A DNA stretch of 64,000 bases. Source: Mucilaginibacter inviolabilis. GTDB lineage: Bacteria > Bacteroidota > Bacteroidia > Sphingobacteriales > Sphingobacteriaceae. The notes below the pieces were generated by a model that saw only the letters and a list, made by a program, of their open reading frames with translations, made no database searches and was not told the DNA's origin. The stretch lies in the NCBI RefSeq assembly GCF_011089895.1, contig NZ_JAANAT010000002.1, positions 1 through 64,000 on the forward strand, written 5' to 3'. Positions within the stretch are counted from its first letter, which is position 1; every line of letters begins with the position of its first letter. Positions 17,726-25,947 of the stretch are shown here, piece after piece. The position numbers were made by a program, and so were the translations under genes.

Positions 17726-19072
17726 TTATAATTTAATAGGTACCCCTCTGTAAAAATCATAGATCTTTAAGGTTAATAATGTATTGTATTTGGCTTGTAT
17801 AAAAGCCTGCTGGGCTTGTACGTACAGGTTTTTCTGTAATAAGAAATCGACCGTATTAGCCACACCCACTTTCAGTTGCTCACTGGCAATGCGGTAGCTC
17901 TCTTTGCTGTATTTATACTGCTCATTTGCCGCGTCATACTGACTGCGTGCGTTCTCTACATTGATGTATGCCCGTTCAACTGTTTGTGATAGCGTAATGC
18001 GGGTGTTTGACAGATCAAGCTGTGCTTGTTTTACGTTTATTTTGGCTTCCTCTACCTGGGTTTTTACTACCCGTTTGGTAAAAATGGGTACAGCCAGGGT
18101 AAGCCCCAATTGCTGGGTAAAATTGTTATTGAGCTGATAGCCAAAGGAGGTACCCTGTCCGTTAGCGTAGCCCGAATTGAGCGAAGCGCCGCCTGTTAAC
18201 GTTGGCTTATAACCGGCGCGGGCCTTATCCACATCATACTGGGCTATTTTAACCCCCAATTCTCCATTTTTAACTTCGGGACGGTTTTGCAGGGCGGTTT
18301 GCTCCGCATCGCGGAAAGCGGCTACACTGTCTATCGGCGCTATCACGGTATCGGGCTTGGTAATATCAAAGCGTGAATCGCTGGGTAAAAGCAGTAATTG
18401 CTTCAGGGTGATGAGGTCGCCGCGCTCGGCATTTTGCGAATTCACCAGTGTATACTGATCCGATGCCTGCTGAGCCTGCAGCTGGATGAGATCTTTACGG
18501 GCCACACTGCCCACATTGTATCTTTTTTGTTCCAGCGCTACCTGCGCTTTGGTGGTATTGAGCAGATCGGTGTTGTATATAATATTTTCCTTATCCAATA
18601 GTATGGCCAGGTATGCCTGGGTTATTTGCAGGGTAATATCGTTTTCCTGCTGTATAATGCTGAGGTTAGCAGATTGTACCGACAGGTTTTTTTGCTGGAT
18701 ATTGTTGTTGATATAATTGCCATTATATATGGTGACGTTTGAACTTAAACCATAAGATCCTGCCAGGTTATAACCAGAGTGCCGGCCATTATCGCCATTG
18801 CTGAAGTTGTTGCCGTGTGTTACGGTTTGTGAGGCCGAGCCTGAAAGATCGGGCAAGCGGGCAGCCTTTGCCAACAGATATTCCTGCTGACTGGTCTGTT
18901 GCGAAAGCCGGAGGGTATTGATCTGGATATTATTCTTTTTGGCATAATCAATACATTTTGCCAGATCCCAGTTTATAGTAGTACCAACTAGTGTACTATC
19001 CTGTGCATAAAGGCTAAAACACCCTGATACGAGCAGGACTAAAAGGAGGATATGTTTTTTTAATAACAGCAT
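17726..19072 (-). CDS. TolC family outer-membrane efflux protein
   Basis: A 448-residue protein with signal peptide (1-24, ending SLYAQ) and two internally repeated outer-membrane-efflux domains (about 35-225 and 245-440). Each has a long helical stretch rich in Gln and Ala ('ARKDLIQLQAQQASDQYTLVNSQ', 'RAYINVENARSQYDAANEQY'). It is the first gene of the four-gene export operon (TolC, MacA-like, ATPase, permease) with gaps of 12, -4 and 9 bases. The channel would carry substrate across the outer membrane. Confidence 0.92.
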   Translation of the reverse strand: MLLLKKHILLLVLLVSGCFSLYAQDSTLVGTTINWDLAKCIDYAKKNNIQINTLRLSQQTSQQEYLLAKAARLPDLSGSASQTVTHGNNFSNGDNGRHSGYNLAGSYGLSSNVTIYNGNYINNNIQQKNLSVQSANLSIIQQENDITLQITQAYLAILLDKENIIYNTDLLNTTKAQVALEQKRYNVGSVARKDLIQLQAQQASDQYTLVNSQNAERGDLITLKQLLLLPSDSRFDITKPDTVIAPIDSVAAFRDAEQTALQNRPEVKNGELGVKIAQYDVDKARAGYKPTLTGGASLNSGYANGQGTSFGYQLNNNFTQQLGLTLAVPIFTKRVVKTQVEEAKINVKQAQLDLSNTRITLSQTVERAYINVENARSQYDAANEQYKYSKESYRIASEQLKVGVANTVDFLLQKNLYVQAQQAFIQAKYNTLLTLKIYDFYRGVPIKL

Positions 19073-19410
19073 AGCGTAAGGTTATGCAGGCTAACGCCTT
19101 GTGTATCTTAGTATTGATAGTGTTAATATACAGAACGTTGAAAATGTTTGATGCAATGCATCAATAAGCCGCCAATCTTTGTAATAATTGTATTACCGAT
19201 ATTCATAGTGAATTATATTTCCTGTAACGAAAGTTATTCAAATGTTAAGGAGCCGGTAAAGAAGAGCGCAGTTTAATGCCTCTTCCTATTTATAAAAAAG
19301 GTGAGCATCACCATAAGCTTAGGCTGTCTGTTACTTAAAAAAAGTATATTTTAGCATTGTTATTTAAGCTGGCCACCCAGGCTGGTTTTTTTGTAAACGG
19401 ATTCCCTGCG
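19073..19410. other. Divergent intergenic region between export operon and kelch-SARP gene
   Basis: This 338-base gap holds the promoters of two divergent units. An exact palindrome, TTGATGC-A-ATGCATCAA-like, sits at 19148-19164 and is a possible operator. Just before the kelch-SARP gene an A-rich run followed by TATATTTTAG (about 19344-19353) resembles a Bacteroidota -7 box. No gene is seen. Confidence 0.4.
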
Positions 19411-21996
19411 ATGATAAAAAAAGATAAAGATTTAATACTTCATTTAAAGGTATATAAGATCATATTGCTTTTTATTTTAGTGGTACCCGCCTTAAAAAGC
19501 CAGGCACAGGGATTAATGTTCAATTCCAACGATGCCCTGATGAGCGAGCGTACGGCTTATACCGTATTCAGTTCGGATGCACCCACCTTTCATGATCATT
19601 TACGGATGAATTTTGATCTGTCATTATGGGATAATGAGCATCTGGGCTATGTTTTCAACATCATTGATAGCCACAAAAACTCTTATAGCTTAACTTATAT
19701 TTATAATATCAATGGCTCGCCAGCTTTAAATTTTAACATCGACAGTAAAAGTAACAAGATCAAGATACCGCTTCATTTATCGCAATTGAATAAACGGATC
19801 TGGATAAACGTTAAAGTTGATATTGACCTCAAAGCCAATGCGGTTACCTTTTATGTAAATGGTCAGGTATACAAGGCTGTAGATTTCGGCTTTGATGACC
19901 AGATAACACCAATCATCACTTTTGGCAAAAATCCGCATTACTCCGATGTGCCCAAAATGGCTGTTAAGAATTTAACCATAAGCAACGATAGTAAAACTTA
20001 CACCTTTCCGCTGAATGAATGGTCTGGAAATGATGTTCACGACAATTCAGGTGAGATCGTTGGCCATGTTGATAACCCGGTTTGGCTTATTAATAGTTCT
20101 TACTTTTGGGAAAAAAGAACCACTTTTAACTTTCACGAAGTAGCTGGCGCCAATTTTAATCTCCAGGATCAATCGCTGCTTATTTTTAAAAGTGATTCCC
20201 TGATCCGTTATGATATGAAGAGCGGAAGGATATCGGCCCAGGCTTTTCAGAATAAAGTACCGGTACCTTTATTCCTGGGCAAAAGTATCATCAATACCCG
20301 GGAAAATAAGCTGTATGCATACGAGGTACTCCGGGCTCCTAAGCCTGGTCCATGCGTGGCTTCCTTGGATTTGGCTACATTGAAGTGGGAGGTTGTTGGG
20401 AACGCTAATATTAAAGAACAAAGGCACCACCACAATATTTTTTATGATAAGGATCAGCATGATCTTTATCTATTTGGTGGTTATGGTTCGTTTGCCTACC
20501 ACAACGACTTTTTTAAACTCAATAAGCAAACAGACAATTGGGACAAGGCAATATTTACCGGCGACAGGATTACCCCGCGCTTTTTTTCGGCCAGCAGCCA
20601 GGCCAATGGAAATAACGAGGTGTATATATTCGGTGGCTACGGTAACCAGTCGGGAAACCAAATTGTGGGCGGACGGCATTTTTATGACCTGTACCAGGTT
20701 AACCTGAATAGCCATACCATCAAAAAATGCTGGGAAATAAAACCCAATGAAGAGGATTTTGTGCCCACCAACAATCTCATCATTTCTAAAGACGGCCAGT
20801 ATTTTTATGCCCTATGCTACCCGCATGAACGACCAAAAACTCAATTACGCTTGTATAAATTCTCCATCAAAGATGGCTCGTACCAGGTAGTGAGCGGAAC
20901 TATCCCGGTTACGTCTGAAAGGATTGAGAGCGATATTAACCTGTTTTTTAACCCTGTGCAGGATGAGTTTTTTTGCGTTATACAGGAGTTCACCGATCCC
21001 AACCGATCAACCATACGTATCCTGGCGTTGGAATTTCCGCCGGTGAGCCAGCAGGAATATGAACAATCCCAAAAAGCCATTGCTCCGCCGCGTCCGGTTT
21101 TTAGATATGTAATATTGGGTGGAGTGGCTATCCTGATAATTGGTATGGCATTCCTGATCATCAAAAAACGGCGAATAGGAAAGTCCACTCAAGAACCCCT
21201 TGCAGAGGAAGATAGCAGTATTGCCGTTATCAATAAAAAGAATGACGAAAAGCGCGCCAATGCTATCTACCTGCTGGGTGAATTTACCGTTTACGATAAG
21301 AACAGCCGGGATATCACTTACCTGTTCAGCCCTAAAATAAAACAGTTGTTCATTCTCCTGTTGCTTAACAGCAGGAATGCGACGGGTGTGGTATCCAAAA
21401 AAATATCTACCGTTTTATGGCCCGATAAGGATGTAGCCAAAACAAAGAACATTAAGGGGGTTACGATTAACCACCTGCGCAATATTATTGCTGATATAGA
21501 GGGTATTGAACTTACATTTTTGAACGATACCTATTGTTTTAAGCTGCACGATAACCTTTTTTGCGACTACTTTACAGTAACTGCCTCCCTGGAACAAATG
21601 AATGGCTCAGAAAAACCAGCTGAAGTAACTATCCTCCAATACTTTGATCTGATTGCCCGCGGAGGCCTGCTGCAATACATCCCAGAAACCTGGCTGGATG
21701 ATATTAAGCTCGGCTACGAAGAAACGCTGATGCCTGTGATATTACCCGAGGTGAAAAAGGTATACGAAAGCGGCGATTTCCGCAAGACGCTGGATATTAC
21801 CCGGGTGGTTCTAAATATCGACCCTTTTAATGATACCGCTTTGAAATACAAGCTCAAGGCCCTCCGCCGTATCAAGGGCATTGAATATGCCCGCAAGGTA
21901 TATGAGGAATTTACCACTGAGTACGAAAAATCATTAGGTATCAGTTACCAGGTACCGTTTGAAAAAATCTGTTCCAACAAATCGGAGTTGCGGTAA
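19411..21996 (+). CDS. Kelch/LamG sensor fused to a SARP-like (BTAD) DNA-binding region
   Basis: About 861 residues. The start at 19411 puts a hydrophobic signal segment at the N-terminus ('VYKIILLFILVVPALKSQAQG'); an ATG at 19357 adds 18 residues. A LamG-like sandwich (about 40-215) is followed by kelch-like repeats (about 235-545; 'DLYLFGGYGSF', 'EVYIFGGYGNQ'), one membrane segment (about 564-586), and a cytoplasmic winged-helix plus BTAD-like helical domain (about 620-852; 'LLGEFTVYDKNSRDITYLFSPKIKQLFILLLLNS', ending 'ARKVYEEFTTEYEKSLG'). It lies just upstream of the SusC/SusD locus and is a good candidate for its regulator. Confidence 0.8.
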   Translation: MIKKDKDLILHLKVYKIILLFILVVPALKSQAQGLMFNSNDALMSERTAYTVFSSDAPTFHDHLRMNFDLSLWDNEHLGYVFNIIDSHKNSYSLTYIYNINGSPALNFNIDSKSNKIKIPLHLSQLNKRIWINVKVDIDLKANAVTFYVNGQVYKAVDFGFDDQITPIITFGKNPHYSDVPKMAVKNLTISNDSKTYTFPLNEWSGNDVHDNSGEIVGHVDNPVWLINSSYFWEKRTTFNFHEVAGANFNLQDQSLLIFKSDSLIRYDMKSGRISAQAFQNKVPVPLFLGKSIINTRENKLYAYEVLRAPKPGPCVASLDLATLKWEVVGNANIKEQRHHHNIFYDKDQHDLYLFGGYGSFAYHNDFFKLNKQTDNWDKAIFTGDRITPRFFSASSQANGNNEVYIFGGYGNQSGNQIVGGRHFYDLYQVNLNSHTIKKCWEIKPNEEDFVPTNNLIISKDGQYFYALCYPHERPKTQLRLYKFSIKDGSYQVVSGTIPVTSERIESDINLFFNPVQDEFFCVIQEFTDPNRSTIRILALEFPPVSQQEYEQSQKAIAPPRPVFRYVILGGVAILIIGMAFLIIKKRRIGKSTQEPLAEEDSSIAVINKKNDEKRANAIYLLGEFTVYDKNSRDITYLFSPKIKQLFILLLLNSRNATGVVSKKISTVLWPDKDVAKTKNIKGVTINHLRNIIADIEGIELTFLNDTYCFKLHDNLFCDYFTVTASLEQMNGSEKPAEVTILQYFDLIARGGLLQYIPETWLDDIKLGYEETLMPVILPEVKKVYESGDFRKTLDITRVVLNIDPFNDTALKYKLKALRRIKGIEYARKVYEEFTTEYEKSLGISYQVPFEKICSNKSELR

Positions 21997-22042
21997 ATAA
22001 ATTGCGATAGGGGCCCTCCATAATTTAACATTTCGTGTTCTG

Positions 22043-22297
22043 AAAACTTTTTAAACCTTAAATTTTAACACTTTTCTGCTCAAAAAAGGGCTAAAAGCGT
22101 CCAAAAATTAGCTCAAAATCATCGATTTTAACACTTTTTAACAAATTTTAACTTGATTTTGAGCAGTTTTTTAAACTTTAAAAAGTATTAATTTGTTGAT
22201 TGTCAAATAGCTATGTTTAAAATGGTCGATTTTTGACCTTGTTTTCCTCTTAACAAAACAGCCCGGTTCTCTTATAGAAAGAGAACCGGGCTGTTTT
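22043..22297 (+). ncRNA. Candidate structured RNA / terminator element, copy 1
   Basis: Starts about 46 bases after the kelch-SARP stop codon. Blocks shared with 63340-63585, in the same order: AAAACTTTTTAAA, TTTTAACA repeats, TTTAAAAAGTATTA (22177-22190), GGTCGATTTTTGACC (22224-22238), CTTGTTTT, and a 19-bp perfect hairpin (22255-22273 with 22279-22297, loop ATAGA). Inside, GCTCAAAATCA pairs with TGATTTTGAGC, and the first block can pair with the third. It could be a 3'UTR-derived RNA, a repeated terminator or both. Confidence 0.55.
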
Positions 22298-22335
22298 GTT
22301 ATATAAAGATACGGAAAATTTGTGAATTAATCACC

Positions 22336-22474
22336 ATGTCATTGCGAGCGAAGCGTGGACAATCAACCGCAGGGAGCTCATTAATACCTTAAGAAACAAT
22401 TAACAATATTAATAATCTCTTCGCTGCATTTGAACGCGAGGAGATTGCTTCGTCGTTCCTTCTCGCAATGACAT
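22336..22474. repeat. Palindromic intergenic repeat
   Basis: ATGTCATTGCGAG (22336-22348) is the exact reverse complement of CTCGCAATGACAT (22462-22474); the arms continue imperfectly with GCGAAGCGTGGACAATC and GATTGCTTCGTCGTTCC. Elements of this form are dispersed in genomes of this group as far as I know. An inverted partial relative (TTGTCCACGTCGTTCCTC) is at about 63719-63738. Confidence 0.65.
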
Positions 22475-22760
22475 AACGGAGTTGACTTAAAAAGCGAGGT
22501 GTCCTGTCTCATGGTTAGGCCGTCCTGCGGGATCCTGGAACAAGTTAAGGATGACTTGTAGCGTTAACCCACTTAATTCGCTATGGTTAATGAAATTTTA
22601 GCGGAGTTAACCCGTTTATTAACCCATCTTTTAATACCACCGGATATATAATTGTTGCGCCAAATGAGTGCGTAATGCCAATGTAAGGGTTTAACCAGCC
22701 TGTTTATTCCAAACACTCAGTTAGGCAAAATATTATAAACCATTTTAATCAATTTAATTT
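22475..22760. other. SusC upstream region with TTAACCC repeats
   Basis: This gap before the SusC gene carries TTAACCC at 22564, 22607 and 22619 and a related GGTTAATGAAA at about 22585. The repeats are spaced irregularly (43 and 12 bases). They could be operator sites for the locus regulator. No gene is seen here and no clear core promoter stands out. Confidence 0.35.
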
Positions 22761-25700
22761 ATGAAGGAAATTTTTACCTATTATGGTGGGTGCCATGGTA
22801 TCCATTATCCGGCAAAATTTAAAGGGGTGGTACGGCAGGGTATCATGGCCTTTTTGTTTTTGCTTGTATGCACTGTGGCTATGGCCCAAACCAACCGCAC
22901 CGGTACGGTTGTGGACGAAACCGGGCAAGGGCTGCCCGGTGTAAGCGTAAAGATTAAAGGGACAACCATTGGCACGGTAACTAGTGTTGATGGCAAGTTT
23001 ACCCTCAGCGCTTCAAACGACCAAACCCTGGTATTTACGTTTGTGGGTTACGCTTCGCAGGAGGTTGCTGTTGGCAGCCAAACCAGCATCAAAGTAGCCA
23101 TGGTATCCAATGCCACCAATGTGAACGAAGTGGTGGTGGTGGGCTATGGTACGCAGAAAAAAGCTACCGTTACCGGGTCTATCGCATCGGTCACTAACAA
23201 AGAGATCGTAACTACCAAAAACGAGAACGTGCTGAACATGCTTACCGGTAAAGTGGCCGGTTTACGCATCGTACAAAACTCGGCCGAACCGGGATCGTTT
23301 GATAATGCCTTCGATATCCGTGGTTTTGGTAATCCGCTGGTGGTTATTGACGGTATCCCCCGTGATAACATTACCCGTTTAGATCCGAATGATATTGAAA
23401 GCATATCGGTACTAAAAGATGCTTCTGCGGCCATTTATGGTGTGCGCGCGGCAAACGGTGTGGTGATTGTGACCACGAAAAAAGGAAAGAAAGGTTCTGT
23501 AGAATTGAATTACTCGGGCACTTATGGCTGGCAAATACCATCGTACATGCCAAAACCAGTGGGCGCTTTGGATTACATGACCCTGGTTAACGAGCAATTG
23601 CTGCACAACGTAAACGGCGGCCAGGTAAAATATACCGATGCCGACTTTGCCGCTTATCGTAATGGTACCAAAACCAGTACCGATTGGTACAGTCCGGTTT
23701 TTGCCAACAGCGCACCTCAGCAGCAGCATAACCTGAATGCCATAGGTGGTACCGACAATAGCAGCTATTTTGTGAGTATGGGTATTACCGATCAGGATGG
23801 TTTTTTCAGGAGCGGCGATTTGAATTATAAAAAATACAACCTGCGCTCAAACCTCACCACTAAGGTCAATAAAAACCTGACCATTGATGTAAACCTGAGC
23901 GGAACCCTGGAGCAAAAGAATCAGCCTTACCAGGATGCCGCCTGGATTATCCGTTCATTCTGGCGCCAGATACCTACACAAAGCATTTATGCCAACAATA
24001 ACCCGGCGTACCTGGCCAATGGCGAGGTTGACGGATCAAACCCGGTTGCCATGGCCGATGCCAATATTGATGGTTATAAACAAATCAACAATAAGTGGCT
24101 GCAATCGTCAGTTTCAGCTACCTACAATGTACCGTTTGTACAGGGACTGAGCGCTAAAGGTTTGTATAACTACGACTATTACATGTCGAGCAATAAACTA
24201 TACCAAAGGTCATATAACCAATATACTTATGATGCCAACTCTCAAACGTATAGTGCTATAGCCAATCAAACGCCAGGCTCATTAACCAGGCAGTTTTACG
24301 AAAAGCCCACCAGTTTAATGCAGTTATCATTAAACTATAACCGGGCATTAAAAGGCGGGCACAATATAACCGCATTGGCGCTTTATGAAGAGAGTGAGAA
24401 AAAAGGCGATAATTTTAACGCGCAGCGCCAGTTATCGTTACCGATTGATCAGTTAAGCGCGGGTAATGCCCTGAATCAAACCGCTACGGTCGACGGCGGT
24501 TGGCCTTATGATATTGTAACCAAATCATTTGTGGGTAGGGTAAATTATGATTTTAAGGGAAAATATCTGGCCGAGTTCAGTTTCAGGGACGATGCCAGCT
24601 CCCAAAACTCTCCGCTTAAAAGATGGGGCTTTTTTCCTGGTGCATCCGTAGGATGGCGGGTATCACAGGAGGATTTTTGGAAAAAGTCAAAGGCGCTGTC
24701 GTTTATTGATGATCTGAAGTTCCGTTTGTCATATGCCAAACTGGGTGATGATGCCGGTTTAAATGCTTACCAGTACCTGAGCGGTTATAACTATCCGGCA
24801 AATGGTAATAATAATCAAACGCCCCCAGGATCGGTATTTGACGGTACTTTTGTAAACGGCGCGCAAAGCCGTGGTATCCCTAACCCCAACATTTTTTGGT
24901 TTGTAGCCAAAACCTACAATGCCGGTATCGACCTGCAGGCATGGAACGGTTTATTGGGCTTAACGGTTGATGCTTTCCGGCGCGACAGAAGCGGCTTGTT
25001 AGATACCCGTGCCGATAATTTACCAGGCGTAGTGGGCGCAGGTTTGCCACAGGAAAACCTGAACAGCGATCGTGCCCAGGGTTTTGATATCGAGATAAAC
25101 CACCGTTACCATATTGGCAGCTTTAATTATTTTGTAAAAGGAACCTTTGGCTATACCCGTACCATGTGGATTAGCAAAGTACATTCGGAGTATGGTAACT
25201 CTCAACTTGCCTGGCATAATGACAATGATAACCGCTACAGCAATATTTTCTGGGGCTATGGTTCAAACGGACAATTCCAAAATTACCAGCAGATCCTGAA
25301 CAGTCCGCAGTTTGTATCACGCAACGCGGTGGTAGGTGATTATATTCTGCAGGACTGGAACGGCGACGGCGTGATCAATGATCAGGACGTACATCCTATA
25401 GCTCAAAACGTAAGTAACAATAACTACAGCGTGCCATCAACCACATTTGGTTTAACGCTGGGCGGTTCATATAAAGGCTTTGACATCAGCACCGTATGGC
25501 AGGGCGCCGCGGGTATCAATGTTTCTTATATCGAACAGCTTAATATTCCGCTTTGGGGTGGAGGTAGCGCCCTGTCTATGTTCATGGACAGATATCATCC
25601 AACCGATCCCAAAGCCGATCCTTATGATCCTAACACCGTATGGACACCGGGCACTTTTGCACTTACCGGTACCACAGCCGATGTAAACTCGCTGTCTAAC

Positions 25701-25931
25701 ATCCACAGTGCGGCTTATGTAAGGCTAAAATCGGCCGAGCTGGGCTACAGCATTACACCGGCAGTGGCCAAAAGGCTGGGTATCAAGGGCGCAAGAATAT
25801 TTGTAAATGGGTACAACGTTTTAACCATCACCAGTTTAAAATATCTTGATCCGGAACACCCATCGGCTACTTATGGCTATTTATACCCGTTAGATAAAAT
25901 ATTCTCCGTTGGTGTAAATGTTAAATTATAA
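22761..25931 (+). CDS. SusC/RagA family TonB-linked outer-membrane protein
   Basis: A 1056-residue SusC-like transporter. The N-terminus has an extended leader, then a membrane-type signal (about 27-43, ending AMAQ), a carboxypeptidase regulatory-like domain (about 45-120; 'GTVVDETGQGLPGVSVKIKGTTIGT'), the TonB box region 'NEVVVVGYGTQ', a plug domain (about 130-240; 'DPNDIESISVLKDASAAIYG', 'ANGVVIVTTKKG'), and a 22-strand-type barrel to the C-terminus. It imports glycans bound by the SusD partner encoded 16 bases downstream. It heads the polysaccharide locus. Confidence 0.95.
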   Translation: MKEIFTYYGGCHGIHYPAKFKGVVRQGIMAFLFLLVCTVAMAQTNRTGTVVDETGQGLPGVSVKIKGTTIGTVTSVDGKFTLSASNDQTLVFTFVGYASQEVAVGSQTSIKVAMVSNATNVNEVVVVGYGTQKKATVTGSIASVTNKEIVTTKNENVLNMLTGKVAGLRIVQNSAEPGSFDNAFDIRGFGNPLVVIDGIPRDNITRLDPNDIESISVLKDASAAIYGVRAANGVVIVTTKKGKKGSVELNYSGTYGWQIPSYMPKPVGALDYMTLVNEQLLHNVNGGQVKYTDADFAAYRNGTKTSTDWYSPVFANSAPQQQHNLNAIGGTDNSSYFVSMGITDQDGFFRSGDLNYKKYNLRSNLTTKVNKNLTIDVNLSGTLEQKNQPYQDAAWIIRSFWRQIPTQSIYANNNPAYLANGEVDGSNPVAMADANIDGYKQINNKWLQSSVSATYNVPFVQGLSAKGLYNYDYYMSSNKLYQRSYNQYTYDANSQTYSAIANQTPGSLTRQFYEKPTSLMQLSLNYNRALKGGHNITALALYEESEKKGDNFNAQRQLSLPIDQLSAGNALNQTATVDGGWPYDIVTKSFVGRVNYDFKGKYLAEFSFRDDASSQNSPLKRWGFFPGASVGWRVSQEDFWKKSKALSFIDDLKFRLSYAKLGDDAGLNAYQYLSGYNYPANGNNNQTPPGSVFDGTFVNGAQSRGIPNPNIFWFVAKTYNAGIDLQAWNGLLGLTVDAFRRDRSGLLDTRADNLPGVVGAGLPQENLNSDRAQGFDIEINHRYHIGSFNYFVKGTFGYTRTMWISKVHSEYGNSQLAWHNDNDNRYSNIFWGYGSNGQFQNYQQILNSPQFVSRNAVVGDYILQDWNGDGVINDQDVHPIAQNVSNNNYSVPSTTFGLTLGGSYKGFDISTVWQGAAGINVSYIEQLNIPLWGGGSALSMFMDRYHPTDPKADPYDPNTVWTPGTFALTGTTADVNSLSNIHSAAYVRLKSAELGYSITPAVAKRLGIKGARIFVNGYNVLTITSLKYLDPEHPSATYGYLYPLDKIFSVGVNVKL

Positions 25932-25947
25932 TCAATCCATACAGATC

